DNA of 64,000 nucleotides from positions 62,001-126,000 of the forward strand of contig NZ_BOMZ01000078.1 of assembly GCF_016862455.1 (NCBI RefSeq), written 5' to 3'. Positions 52,801-59,521 of this stretch are shown here, piece after piece (within the stretch, counting starts at the first letter, position 1; every line of letters starts with the position of its first letter). The DNA comes from Actinoplanes utahensis. Its GTDB lineage: Bacteria; Actinomycetota; Actinomycetes; Mycobacteriales; Micromonosporaceae. A program made the translations under genes and the position numbers. The notes beneath the pieces are model-generated. The model had not been told where the DNA came from. It did not search any database and was given only the letters and a program-made list of their open reading frames with translations.

Positions 52801-53075
52801 GCCTGGAACGGCGCGGCTGGCGGCGGACCGCGCCGGAGGACGCCGGCGTGCAGAACCGTGTCGAGCGGATCACCGGCGGGCTCACCGTCGTCATCGAACT
52901 CGACCCGGGCATCGCCGTCGGACTGCCCGAGGAACTCGGTGACCAGAAACTGGAGGACATCTACGTCCACGGCCAGGCGGGCCGGCAGCCGTTCGCGGCA
53001 CTCGGGCCGGTCGCCGCCTCCGAAGTGATCCGGGACCTGACCCTCGTCACCGAAGCCGGCGGGCCCGGCCGTTGA
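49830..53075 (+). CDS. large DUF4132 (MolR-like) HEAT-repeat protein
   Basis: A 1081-residue cytosolic protein. Most of it (about 40-760) is Ala/Leu-rich helical repeats of HEAT character. The C-terminal region (about 790-1060) carries the DUF4132 signature as I know it from MolR/YehI-type proteins: a RFQVGFDEQLKP strand, DQVRRLEQAM, WTPDEFSRYFAGHPLLGHIVRRLVW and GVAHPLDL. The biochemical role of this family is not established. The start is the GTG at 49830, with GGGGAGGG upstream; TAGTCT (49790-49795) could be its -10. It is divergent from the HEAT-like/RraB-like gene, which suggests one functional locus. Confidence 0.75.
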   Translation: MGEVPAIVKRHRYVRRGSVDAPPFVIDTAGGAAAEERLTAERAAVVAILDEPGTPEPLATAGHAWLDGDPGVTPAGAAVVLAALSTRLPYWEDTAALLTPFADVWIARHGLLFAARAAVEFTVLAGRERKRADPMHRGALYLAEASLYDNVHRGPHRDILLRVRAALAPAPDSAFAEVVAALRPYRDRSWSAAVATSVLLPGEADWVEQDVRTVAATGSLDRHQHVAALLLMAAGTAEQIDALAPHLTSWWNLPPLRLFATLADGAGPAAAGTLLTWLDVPYQRAETQQRLLSVLAELDDDAVFEALLARLDRRYVPGAVLDAAARFPARAMRLFAETGSPMLRAHLVAHPDLVEEVLPTLGPDAAGRVRELASAAAAVTYAPLSAVPPVLASPPWLHRIKPPKPVVIEGLSCDDPETAGWRAGERDRWLNTPGDWGSPWFTWERIAELVTSAQNESHAPTLFTGGPDEIVRPILATWRPAWARQFGPWVRVAAARFGIDALPLVRDAAERLPAMVDVLMPFSSPSVAVFMADRYSRMKSARPAALTWLLRHADVAARALIPPALGKVGPARRQAETALLVLPAETVVTAASGYGPAASAAIATLLARDPLMLLPARLPVHPAWAVPAILPPIRLRDGSGALPPATVEALITMLAISTLEEPYAGITHVAAACEPGDLAEFGWELFEAWQRAGADAKQGWVLDALALLGDDTTVQRLTPLILAWPGEGGHAKAVTGVRVLAAIGSDVALTRLYGIAQRAKFKGLKTAAEEKITEVADGLGLAAEQLADRLVPDFGLAADGSLTLDYGTRRFQVGFDEQLKPYVADAAGKRLRDLPKPATPVAEESRRRFAALKKDVRAVAADQVRRLEQAMVAGRRWTPDEFSRYFAGHPLLGHIVRRLVWTVSNGDAFRMAEDRSYADVTDEPYTLPGDVTVGVAHPLDLAGALAGWSEIFADYEILQPFPQLARETYPAADEDLKRLVGAVAPAGRLLGLERRGWRRTAPEDAGVQNRVERITGGLTVVIELDPGIAVGLPEELGDQKLEDIYVHGQAGRQPFAALGPVAASEVIRDLTLVTEAGGPGR

Positions 53076-53096
53076 CCGTGCCGGCCGTTGACCGTG
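53065..53096. repeat. 16-bp tandem duplication across the DUF4132 stop codon
   Basis: CCGGCCGTTGACCGTG occurs at 53065-53080 and 53081-53096. The first copy contains the stop codon TGA (53073-53075). Confidence 0.8.
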
Positions 53097-53102
53097 CCGG
53101 CG

Positions 53103-53138
53103 CCGCGATGACCCCGGGTCGCCCCGGGGTCATCGCGG
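53103..53138. terminator. 16-bp perfect hairpin with TCGC tetraloop
   Basis: Bases 53103-53118 (ending GACCCCGGG) pair without mismatch to 53123-53138. It lies between the convergent DUF4132 and DUF4177 genes and is probably a bidirectional terminator, without a T-tract. Confidence 0.7.
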
Positions 53139-53143
53139 ATCGC

Positions 53144-53353
53144 TCAGCGGCGGGCCCGCTCGAACGTGACCAGCAGCCCGTCCACCCCGCCGGGCCCGAT
53201 CCGGCCCTTCACATCGGCGGAGGTGATCGTCTTGAGCCGCCAGCCCTGGGCGGCGTGATCGTTGAGAACCCGCTCCAGCTTGTCGCCGGACATCTTGCCG
53301 CCGATCATCTTCTCCCGGAGTTCCACCACTCGGTACTCATACAGTTCGGCCAT
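53144..53353 (-). CDS. DUF4177 small protein
   Basis: A 69-residue protein matching DUF4177: YEYRVVELREK at the N-terminus, a helix with LERVLNDHAAQGWRLKTI and a final LLVTFER strand. The fold is a small alpha/beta dimer of unknown role, common in actinobacteria and firmicutes. ATG 53353 gives the normal family length. It is convergent with the DUF4132 gene. Confidence 0.8.
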   Translation of the reverse strand: MAELYEYRVVELREKMIGGKMSGDKLERVLNDHAAQGWRLKTITSADVKGRIGPGGVDGLLVTFERARR

Positions 53354-53450
53354 GCCACCATCGTCGGCTGACCGGTCAAGCCCCCGCCGGGACGTGACAG
53401 CAGTCGATACGCTGCGTCGCAGGCAAACCATCGTGCGTGAGGAGAACGAC

Positions 53451-53561
53451 ATGCGTCTGCGGACAGTGATCCTGACCGTCGTGACATTCCTGCTCGCCAC
53501 CGTCGCGGCGGTCCTCACCGGACCGGGCGCGGCCCTCGCCGGGTACACCTGGTCCAACTGA
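53451..53561 (+). CDS. possible secreted micropeptide
   Basis: A 36-residue open frame with a textbook ribosome-binding site (GAGGAG, 7 nt before ATG 53451). The sequence is almost wholly a signal peptide: basic MRLR, a hydrophobic core (VILTVVTFLLATVAAVL) and a cleavage-like AALA. Cleavage there would release only GYTWSN. It could be a peptide signal, a decayed secreted protein or a leader. It ends 5 bases before the convergent NmrA-like stop. No homologue is known to me. Confidence 0.5.
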   Translation: MRLRTVILTVVTFLLATVAAVLTGPGAALAGYTWSN

Positions 53562-53565
53562 GCTG

Positions 53566-54375
53566 TCAGGAATCCCAGACGCCACGCGCGGCGGCAGCGG
53601 TGGCGTACGCGCTGAAGTCCAGACCCGGACGGCCGAGGATCTTCTCCACCACCCCGGTCGGGACGGTGTCGCCGCGGGACTCCAGAGCCGTGAAACCGGC
53701 CACCAGCATGTCGACGACCTCGTCCGGGAGACCGTCGGAGCGCATCCCGGCACGGTACGCCTCGGGGGTGCCGTCGAAGGCGATCTCGCGGCCGGTAGCA
53801 CGGGAGATCTCGCCGACCGCCTCGGCGAACGAGATCGCCCGCGGGCCGGTGATCTCGATCAGCTCACCGATCAGACTGTCGTCGGTCAAGGCGGCGACCT
53901 CGACCGCCGCGATGTCGCCGGCGTCGATGAAACCCTGCCGGGCGGTGGGCACCGGCAGGTTCAACCGCCCGGCGAGAACGGCCGGGCGGAAGAACGTCTC
54001 GAAATCCTGGTGGAACCAGTCGGGGCGCACGATGGTCCAGTCCAGGCCACTGTCCCGGACCTCCTGCTCGGCGCTCTGCAGATGCGCGTAACCCATCACC
54101 TCGAGGCCACGGTCCGAATGCAGCACGACCCGCCGCACCCCCGCCTGCCGCGCGGCGGCAAGAAACCCGTCCGGCAGCCCCGTCTGATCGGGCAGGAGCA
54201 GAAACATCCTCCGAACGCCGGAGAGCGCGCCCGCCCAACTCCCCGGATCGTCCCAGTCGAACCGTTGCTCTGCATGGCGGGCAGCCACCCGAATGTCCAG
54301 CCCGGAATCGCGAAGCAACGACGCGACCCGGCTGCCGACCGTTCCGGTACCACCCAGTACGAGAATCGGATCCAT
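53566..54375 (-). CDS. NmrA-like NAD(P)-binding oxidoreductase
   Basis: A 269-residue atypical SDR. It has the Rossmann motif VLGGTGTVGSRVA (residues 5-17), a substrate-side WTIVRPDWFHQDF motif (about residues 113-125) and a final region typical of NmrA/QOR2-like proteins. These bind NAD(P)H to sense redox state or reduce quinones. There is no classical YxxxK in the usual place. TAGGGT lies 6 nt before ATG 54375, so the transcript is probably leaderless. Confidence 0.82.
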   Translation of the reverse strand: MDPILVLGGTGTVGSRVASLLRDSGLDIRVAARHAEQRFDWDDPGSWAGALSGVRRMFLLLPDQTGLPDGFLAAARQAGVRRVVLHSDRGLEVMGYAHLQSAEQEVRDSGLDWTIVRPDWFHQDFETFFRPAVLAGRLNLPVPTARQGFIDAGDIAAVEVAALTDDSLIGELIEITGPRAISFAEAVGEISRATGREIAFDGTPEAYRAGMRSDGLPDEVVDMLVAGFTALESRGDTVPTGVVEKILGRPGLDFSAYATAAAARGVWDS

Positions 54376-54381
54376 GAGCCG

Positions 54382-54387
54382 ACCCTA
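54382..54387 (-). promoter_or_regulatory. -10 hexamer for the leaderless NmrA-like gene
   Basis: TAGGGT on the minus strand, 6 nt before ATG 54375. Confidence 0.5.
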
Positions 54388-54723
54388 ACGCGACCTTGCG
54401 GCCTCGTGCGCGGCGTCCCATCGGCGAATCCATTCCCGGGCGCGTTCGGCCAGGGCCGGGAAACGGCTCTCCATGTCCTCGGCCACGGCCACCAGACCGG
54501 CCCGCGAATCGGCGGGAAAGAAATCGTCGATCCACAGCGCGACCGCCGCACGATATTCGTCGTCGCCGCCGAGCCAGCCCCGCGCGACCGGCAGAACGTT
54601 CGCCTGCTCGTCCAGCGACCACGCCATCGATGTGAGGATCTCCGCGAGGCCCTCCGGGGGCAGGCTCGCCGCCCGGCGGTCGACCAGGAAGTCCATCACG
54701 TCCGAGATGTTGATCGATGGCAT
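54385..54723 (-). CDS. helical hypothetical protein
   Basis: A 112-residue, mostly helical acidic protein (ISDVMDFLVDRRAASLPPEG, ALWIDDFFPADSRAGL, AREWIRRWDAAHEAA). I do not recognise a family. TAGGTT lies 7 nt before ATG 54723, and no ribosome-binding site is seen. The promoter of the NmrA-like gene lies at its 3' end, so the two are probably separate transcripts. Confidence 0.55.
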   Translation of the reverse strand: MPSINISDVMDFLVDRRAASLPPEGLAEILTSMAWSLDEQANVLPVARGWLGGDDEYRAAVALWIDDFFPADSRAGLVAVAEDMESRFPALAERAREWIRRWDAAHEAARSR

Positions 54724-54730
54724 GGCGCAG

Positions 54731-54736
54731 AACCTA
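54731..54736 (-). promoter_or_regulatory. -10 hexamer for a leaderless start at 54723
   Basis: TAGGTT on the minus strand, 7 nt before ATG 54723. Confidence 0.5.
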
Positions 54737-54806
54737 CCGGCTCCGCCGCGATCCCGTGGTCCCCTTTCCCGCCCGGAAACGGCTGATCGCACCGCACAAT
54801 GTCGGG

Positions 54807-55172
54807 GTGACCGATCCTGATCTGCTCCGCGACATCTGGAACCGGGCCTGCGCCGGAGCCGGCGACGGCGTCGGCGGCCGGTATCTGAGCGCGCTCCTGC
54901 TGGTCGACGGCATGGTGCGCAACGGCGGGCCGAACCACGCCGCAGACAGTTGCGACCCGGCCGAACTCGCCGCCGCGGCGGCCGCCGCCCGCTACTTCGG
55001 GATGGCCGACCTGGCCGCGGTGATCGACGAACTGCCGGCGGCCGCCGAAGACGACGACGCCGACGACCGGCTGTCCGATACCTATTACCGGCTCGCGCCC
55101 GACAGCGAACGGCTCACCGACGCCCTCGCCGCCCGGCACGCCACCGCGCCCGAAGATTTTCAGCCCGCCTGA
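54807..55172 (+). CDS. acidic hypothetical protein
   Basis: A 121-residue protein with helices at TDPDLLRDIWNRACAG and YLSALLLVDGMVRNGG, an Ala-rich AELAAAAAAARYFG helix and a YYRLAPDSERLTDALAARH tail. I recall similar uncharacterised actinobacterial proteins near immunity-type genes, but assign no family. GTG 54807 is chosen because it begins the conserved-looking part. Its last codons and stop lie in the first unit of a 29-bp tandem repeat. Confidence 0.55.
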   Translation: MTDPDLLRDIWNRACAGAGDGVGGRYLSALLLVDGMVRNGGPNHAADSCDPAELAAAAAAARYFGMADLAAVIDELPAAAEDDDADDRLSDTYYRLAPDSERLTDALAARHATAPEDFQPA

Positions 55173-55267
55173 CGCAGCCGCTTTTCAGCCGGTCTGACGC
55201 CGGCCGCCACTTTTCAGCCGGTTCGACGCTGGCCGTCGCTTTCAGCCGGTTCGACGCCGGCCGCTGA
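55157..55267. repeat. four degenerate 25-29-bp tandem repeats bridging two convergent stop codons
   Basis: Units at 55157-55181, 55182-55210, 55211-55239 and about 55240-55267 share TTTCAGCCGG-TC/TCGACGC-GGCCG. The first holds the stop codon (55170-55172) of the plus-strand gene and the last holds the stop (55242-55244) of the minus-strand VOC gene. Confidence 0.75.
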
Positions 55268-55640
55268 CACAGAAACGGTTGCCTTCGGGGTCGGCGAGGA
55301 CGACGTAGGCCGGTTCGGCGGGATGGGCCTCGCCCGGCCCCGGATAGAACGGCCAGTCCACGCGCCGGGCACCGAGCCCGAGCAGGCGGTCCACCTCAGC
55401 GTCCAGGTCGACGTCACCGGCGTCCAGGTCGAAGTGGATGCGGGGAAGATCCTGAACGGGCGTCTCGCTGCAGTCCATCGCGATCGGAGCGCCGGGCACG
55501 CCCGGGGGCGGCTCGATGACGATCCAGTCGTCACCGTCCCAGCGGGGCGGTCGGCGAACGTACCCCAGCGCTTCGGTCCAGAACGCCCCCGCCCGCCGCG
55601 CATCCTGCACACCGAGAGAGATCTGCGCGATCACCGTCAT
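55242..55640 (-). CDS. VOC/glyoxalase-fold protein
   Basis: A 132-residue VOC-superfamily protein. It has ISLGVQDARRAGAFWTEALGY at the N-terminus, a central HFDLDAGDVDLDAEVDRLLGLGA and a final VVLADPEGNRFCV, where Glu is a metal ligand. Members include bleomycin-resistance-like proteins and dioxygenases; this one is unassigned. The last few residues (RRRTG) come from the tandem repeat. TAGTCT lies 6 nt before ATG 55640. Confidence 0.8.
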   Translation of the reverse strand: MTVIAQISLGVQDARRAGAFWTEALGYVRRPPRWDGDDWIVIEPPPGVPGAPIAMDCSETPVQDLPRIHFDLDAGDVDLDAEVDRLLGLGARRVDWPFYPGPGEAHPAEPAYVVLADPEGNRFCVSGRRRTG

Positions 55641-55646
55641 CAGCCG

Positions 55647-55652
55647 AGACTA
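55647..55652 (-). promoter_or_regulatory. -10 hexamer for the leaderless VOC gene
   Basis: TAGTCT on the minus strand, 6 nt before ATG 55640. Confidence 0.45.
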
Positions 55653-55919
55653 TCTTCCCCACTGCCGGCCCCACCTCCACCGCTGCCGGCCCCACCGTCT
55701 CCACTGCCGACCCCACCGTCTCCACGGCGGTTGACGACCCGCCGTCGTGGATCCGCTCGACCGGCCAGAGGTGCCTGCAGAATCGGCCGCGCTCCTTTGG
55801 CGGAGGCGTAGTCGGTGATTCGGATTCCGGTGATCCGCATCGGTCCGGCCACCGTCGCAGGAAGCCGAGACGCACAGCACGGGACGGTCCGCGCAGCGGC
55901 AGCGAATCTTGTCCGGCTC

Positions 55920-55960
55920 GGCTCTCAGTGCGTCTCCTGCCCGAGACAGCACTGAGAGCC
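55920..55960. other. long two-tier hairpin upstream of the DUF402 gene
   Basis: GGCTCTCAGTG (55920-55930) pairs with CACTGAGAGCC (55950-55960). Inside, GTCTC pairs with GAGAC around a 6-nt loop. It could be a terminator, an attenuator or a transcript end of an upstream unit; it lies 58 nt before ATG 56019. Confidence 0.55.
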
Positions 55961-56018
55961 GGCCGGGGTGCAAGGCCGGCCGGGGTGCAAGGTAGGCATC
56001 GATGGCATATTGGGCGGC

Positions 56019-56765
56019 ATGAGCTCGGGCGTGCGCCTGGAGAAGATCAAACGGCCCGGTGGGCTGTATTGGTTCGCGCTGGAGTTGATCCGGTCGGACG
56101 AGGACGGAGTCTGGCTCCGAGGGGCGATCGGGTCGCGGTGGGAAGCGCCGCACGACAGCGGTGTGCTTCCGATGCCGGTGGTGGTGCTGCTGGCTACGGG
56201 GCGGCCATGGGTCGCGTGGTGGGTCGCCGACCCGGCCGATCCGCGGCTCGAGATCGACGTGTGCCTGCCGCCGGAGCCGACCCCGACCGGGTGGCGCTAC
56301 ATCGACCTCGAACTCGACCCGATCCGTCACGAGACCCCCACCACTTGCGGGACCCCCACCACTTGCGGGACCCCCAGCACTTGCGGGACCCCCAGCACTT
56401 GCGGGACCCCCAGCACTGGCGGGAACTCCAGCACTTGCGGGAACTCCAGCACTTGCGAGACCCCGACCGGTGACGAGACCCCGACCGCCCGCGAGGACTG
56501 GAGGCGCAGCGAGGACGACGCCGTCCACGAAGGGCCGATTCGGTACGGGTACGAGTTCCGGGTCGAGATCGAGGACTGGGACGAGTACGAGGAGGCGTGC
56601 CGGGCCGGATGGATGAGCGCTGAAGACGCCGCTCTCGCCCGGACCACGGCCCATGAACTCGCCGAGGCTCTCCGCCGGGGCGACGAACCCTGGCAACAGC
56701 GCGGCTGGCGTCTTCTCTGCGCCCGCCCTGGCCGAGAAGGCGCACACCGGCCCCCCGCGGCGTAG
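56019..56765 (+). CDS. DUF402 protein with Cys-rich hexapeptide repeat insert
   Basis: A 248-residue protein. Residues about 5-105 match the DUF402 barrel (GLYWFALELI, GVWLRGAIGSRW, VVVLLATGRPWVAWWV, GWRYIDLELDPIR), a fold found in RNA- or nucleoside-diphosphate-acting proteins. Residues about 105-158 are nine six-residue repeats (GTPTTC, GTPSTC, GNSSTC types) encoded by an 18-bp minisatellite. The end (about 165-235; YEFRVEIEDWDEYEEACRAGWMS, TAHELAEALRRG) is the usual DUF402 C-terminal helix region. The insert therefore splits a conserved domain and adds cysteines. Function is unknown. Confidence 0.72.
   Translation: MSSGVRLEKIKRPGGLYWFALELIRSDEDGVWLRGAIGSRWEAPHDSGVLPMPVVVLLATGRPWVAWWVADPADPRLEIDVCLPPEPTPTGWRYIDLELDPIRHETPTTCGTPTTCGTPSTCGTPSTCGTPSTGGNSSTCGNSSTCETPTGDETPTAREDWRRSEDDAVHEGPIRYGYEFRVEIEDWDEYEEACRAGWMSAEDAALARTTAHELAEALRRGDEPWQQRGWRLLCARPGREGAHRPPAA
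56331..56492. repeat. 18-bp minisatellite, nine units, in the DUF402 gene
   Basis: Nine consecutive 18-bp units start at 56331; units 1-7 share GA-CCCC(A/C)-CACT-GC with few changes and units 8-9 are diverged. All are in phase and encode (G/E)-x-x-x-T-C type hexapeptides. Confidence 0.88.
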
Positions 56766-56849
56766 GAGGCGATGAATCCGGACGGGGACGCTACATCTCC
56801 CCGTGCGGGTCCCCGGCCAGGAACGAGGAGTTCGAACGCCGACGCAGGG

Positions 56850-57275
56850 TCACCTGTCGAGGAGTTCGTCCGTACGCGGGTCGGGTTCGCCGTCGAAGTA
56901 TTTGTCGAGAACCTGCTGGAAGACCGGATCGTCGGGGGCGGCGCGGTGGAACAGCGTCATCGACGAGCGGAGTTTCAGGTCGTCGGGGTATCCGAACAGC
57001 CGCTCGGCGGTGCGGGCCGCCGAGTCGGCCACGGCCGTCGCGGATTCGACCAGCCGCGGGCCGAGGAGGGGATGCGATCGGTAGGCCCGCGCCTCGGCCA
57101 GGTCGCTGATGGCGTAGTGCTGCGCGGTCGGGCTCGACCCCAGCCCGCGTAACTGCGGGAAGACGAACCACATCCAGTGTGTCCGCTTCGCACCGTCCCG
57201 GATTTCCGCGAGCGCCGTCTCGTAGACCCCGGCCTGAGCCGAGACGAACCTCTCCAGAGCATCAGCGGCAGGCAT
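56850..57275 (-). CDS. DUF1810 family protein
   Basis: A 141-residue protein matching DUF1810: LERFVSAQAGVYETALAEIRDG, HWMWFVFPQLRGLG, YAISDLAEARAYRSHPLLGPRL and KLRSSMTLFHRA. The family is calpastatin-like in database names only; its role is unknown. ATG 57275 gives the usual length, with AAAGG upstream. It overlaps the upstream membrane-protein gene by 14 bases. Confidence 0.87.
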   Translation of the reverse strand: MPAADALERFVSAQAGVYETALAEIRDGAKRTHWMWFVFPQLRGLGSSPTAQHYAISDLAEARAYRSHPLLGPRLVESATAVADSAARTAERLFGYPDDLKLRSSMTLFHRAAPDDPVFQQVLDKYFDGEPDPRTDELLDR

Positions 57276-58233
57276 GTGACGGGACCTTTCGGCGGTGGAG
57301 TGAGCGGTGGAGTGACCAGAAGGCAAGCGTAGTGGCGAGAGCGCCGGCCGTGAGGTCATAGCGGCCGCCCAGCCCGACCAGCGCGTCGAGCATCAGGAAG
57401 AAGGCCACGATCCCGGTGACGGCCCACAGCCCGTCCGGACCGTAGGCGCCGTCGCCCGCCGCCAGCCGGTTGATCAGCAGTGCGGCCGCGGCGACCGGGG
57501 CCAGGGTGACGACCATCCCGGCCGGCCAGGCGAGGCCGGTCGAGGGCACCGTGTAGACGAGGACGAAGTGGGCTGCCGTACCGGCGAAGGCGATCAGGCC
57601 GACAAGCCGTCGGCGCGGTTCACGGATCACGGCGCGGGGTGGGCGCCGACGGCGCGGGATCAGGAAGGCGGCCGCGATCAGCAGCAGGCACAGGCCGCCG
57701 GCGGCGAGCATCTGACCGGCGGGAACCCGGGCGAAGTCGGTGTAGGTCAGCGGCAGGACGCCCAGCAGCGCCAGCCCGGCCAGGGTGCGGCCCCGACGGC
57801 CGGTCCACGGCTGGTTCCGGTGGGCCGGGAACAGCCACTCGACGACCAGCACCGACGAGCACACGCTCACCGCGACGTGGAAGACGGTCAGGTGCGAGGC
57901 GATCAGCAGGTTGGTGTGCCAGACCTCGCTGTAGGAGCCGACACCCACGTCCGCCCAGTAGCGGGGATCGAACCAGAAGCGGTCGACGAGCCCCTCCTCG
58001 TACACCGCGTACGCCGCGGCCAGCAGGCACAGGCCGGGCAGCCCCAGCTTGAAGCGGTGGGCGATCTCGCGGCAGAGCAGCGCCCCGCATCCGTAGAGCG
58101 CGACGACCACGGGAAACCGCCACGGCAGGATCAGGTCCAGCGGTGGCGTCGCCGTCGACAGCACCTCCCCGAAGAACGGCGCGACGAGCAGAACAACCAG
58201 CGCCGGGGGTACGCCACCGCTCATTCTCTTCAT
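57262..58233 (-). CDS. multi-pass membrane protein of unknown function
   Basis: About 323 residues with eight or nine hydrophobic segments spread over the whole length, short loops and one Arg-rich loop (PRRRRPPRAVIREPRRR). A WFDPRYWADVG segment follows helix 3. I recognise no transporter or enzyme family. ATG 58233 is used; GTG 58245 is a near alternative. Its 3' end overlaps the DUF1810 gene by 14 bases, so the two may be co-transcribed. Confidence 0.65.
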   Translation of the reverse strand: MKRMSGGVPPALVVLLVAPFFGEVLSTATPPLDLILPWRFPVVVALYGCGALLCREIAHRFKLGLPGLCLLAAAYAVYEEGLVDRFWFDPRYWADVGVGSYSEVWHTNLLIASHLTVFHVAVSVCSSVLVVEWLFPAHRNQPWTGRRGRTLAGLALLGVLPLTYTDFARVPAGQMLAAGGLCLLLIAAAFLIPRRRRPPRAVIREPRRRLVGLIAFAGTAAHFVLVYTVPSTGLAWPAGMVVTLAPVAAAALLINRLAAGDGAYGPDGLWAVTGIVAFFLMLDALVGLGGRYDLTAGALATTLAFWSLHRSLHRRKVPSHACR

Positions 58234-58330
58234 ACCCGCGAGCACACCACCACCGGCCGGTCCCCGGCTGCGGCCGTCGGTCTACAACGTCTATACCTAA
58301 GTCGATGTCAGGCCAGTCCAGCGAGCGGCG

Positions 58331-58756
58331 GTGACGGTGCGTAACTATCGGTTCAAGCGGCAGACCAACCGGATGGGTGTGTTCGTCGGCGTCATCGCGG
58401 AGGGGGTGCGGGCGGACGGCCCGCCGCCGGGGCTGGAGGCCGTCACCGATCGGCTCTGGCTGGACGTGGGGCGGGTCGTCGAGGGCTTCCGGGGTACGCC
58501 GTTGCGGCTGACCCGGGACGAGATCGGCTGGCTGCGGACCGGGTTGGAGCACGTCGCGGCGGACATCGCGCGAGCCGAACCCGTCCGGCACGTCGTCGTC
58601 GTACTCCGGGCGGTGGAGATCTTCGAAGTGGACTACATCGAGGAGGCGCTGGCGCCGGCCGTCGCCGGCTGGGCGGCCGCGGAGTTCGGGTTCCCGATCG
58701 GCCGGGCGGAGATCAGGCGCGACGAGCAGACCGGCCGCTGCGTCGTGGACTGGTGA
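58331..58756 (+). CDS. hypothetical protein
   Basis: A 141-residue protein: FKRQTNRMGVFVGVIAEGVR at the N-terminus, then a helix with RDEIGWLRTGLEHVAADIA, a VRHVVVVLRAVEIFEVDY strand and a helix EALAPAVAGWAAAEFG. I do not recognise the family; it has the balance of a globular alpha/beta domain. GTG 58331 is the first in-frame start. It is divergent from the membrane-protein gene and possibly shares its promoter region (58234-58330). Confidence 0.55.
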   Translation: MTVRNYRFKRQTNRMGVFVGVIAEGVRADGPPPGLEAVTDRLWLDVGRVVEGFRGTPLRLTRDEIGWLRTGLEHVAADIARAEPVRHVVVVLRAVEIFEVDYIEEALAPAVAGWAAAEFGFPIGRAEIRRDEQTGRCVVDW

Positions 58757-58822
58757 TGCGGGAGACCGCTGGAAAGCGGTGCGGACCGGGCCGCCGGGTG
58801 CCCGGAGTCTCCGGGGAGATCA

Positions 58823-59521
58823 TCAGTGCGGGCGCCCGGGCGGAACCGGGGTGCGGCCGCGCCAGCGTTGGCTGGCGGGGTAGGCGAGGGCGCGAACGCC
58901 GTGCAGCAGGCCGGTGGGGTGCAGGTCCTCGGTGGAGTTGCGGATCGGGTCGAAGGTCAGGGCCTCGTCGGCGGCCGGGGACAGCGAGGTGCCGAGGGTG
59001 AGGCGGGCGAAGGGTTGTGAACGGCCGCCGCGGATCGCGTACAGCAGAAGGGTCGCATGGGGTTTGATCTCGGACAGCGAATCGCCCAGCGGGGTGCCCG
59101 GATCGGGGGCGGCGGCCAGGTGGAGGAGGCCGGTGGGAGTGCGATAGGCGGCGATCGAGCCGTAGGTGGTGTCGAACGTGCGGCGCGGCATCGGCACGTG
59201 CCGGCCGAAGCGGCCCCGGCCCGCCACGGTGGACAGCAGCAGGTCCAGGTCGCGGCCGGGTGTGGGGACGCGGACGGCGAGACCGCGGACGTCCGGGCGG
59301 CTGCCACGGGTGCCGAGACCCTTGGAGAGGCGTACGGTCACCGGGTGCTGCCCGGCCCGGTCGAGCAGGACCGAACCGACCGGGTCGGGGCAGCCCCAGA
59401 CGTCCAGGGTGCCGGTCAGCGAACGGCCCGCCGGATGCAGCGAGCGCCGGTGCCGCGAGCGTGCCAGCCGTATCCCCGCGGCCACCGTCAGACCGGCGCC
59501 GGCCATCCACATCAACCTCAT
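58823..59521 (-). CDS. catalase-like-fold hypothetical protein with N-terminal membrane anchor
   Basis: A 232-residue protein. A short hydrophobic N-terminus (LMWMAGAGLTVAAGIRLA) may anchor it. The rest (VTVRLSKGLGTRGSRPDVRGLAVRVP, DTTYGSIAAYRTPTGLLHL) has the order of strands seen in catalase-fold proteins sometimes annotated as phosphodiesterases. The heme-binding and active-site residues of true catalases are not evident. I hold this assignment weakly. It is divergent from the sialidase-fold gene. Confidence 0.55.
   Translation of the reverse strand: MRLMWMAGAGLTVAAGIRLARSRHRRSLHPAGRSLTGTLDVWGCPDPVGSVLLDRAGQHPVTVRLSKGLGTRGSRPDVRGLAVRVPTPGRDLDLLLSTVAGRGRFGRHVPMPRRTFDTTYGSIAAYRTPTGLLHLAAAPDPGTPLGDSLSEIKPHATLLLYAIRGGRSQPFARLTLGTSLSPAADEALTFDPIRNSTEDLHPTGLLHGVRALAYPASQRWRGRTPVPPGRPH

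Larger units (their letters stand above)
55641..56018. other. 378-base repeat-rich intergenic region
   Basis: No gene is supported. It contains a degenerate GC minisatellite of about 21-bp period (55659-55726, core CTGCCGGCCCCACCGTCT), a strong hairpin (55920-55960) and a perfect 17-bp duplication (55958-55974, 55975-55991; GCCGGCCGGGGTGCAAG). Confidence 0.65.

Noticed and set aside
49761..52970. Upstream two-thirds of a 1438-codon minus-strand frame
   Set aside because: Only its last part (48654-49760) has protein character; the rest is antisense of the DUF4132 gene.
55640..55852. Small minus-strand open frame with Gly/Ser repeats
   Set aside because: Most of it is translation of the GC minisatellite at 55659-55726, and it has no convincing start or family.
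56331..56492. CRISPR-like array
   Set aside because: Units are contiguous 18-mers with no spacers and stay in frame inside a coding sequence.
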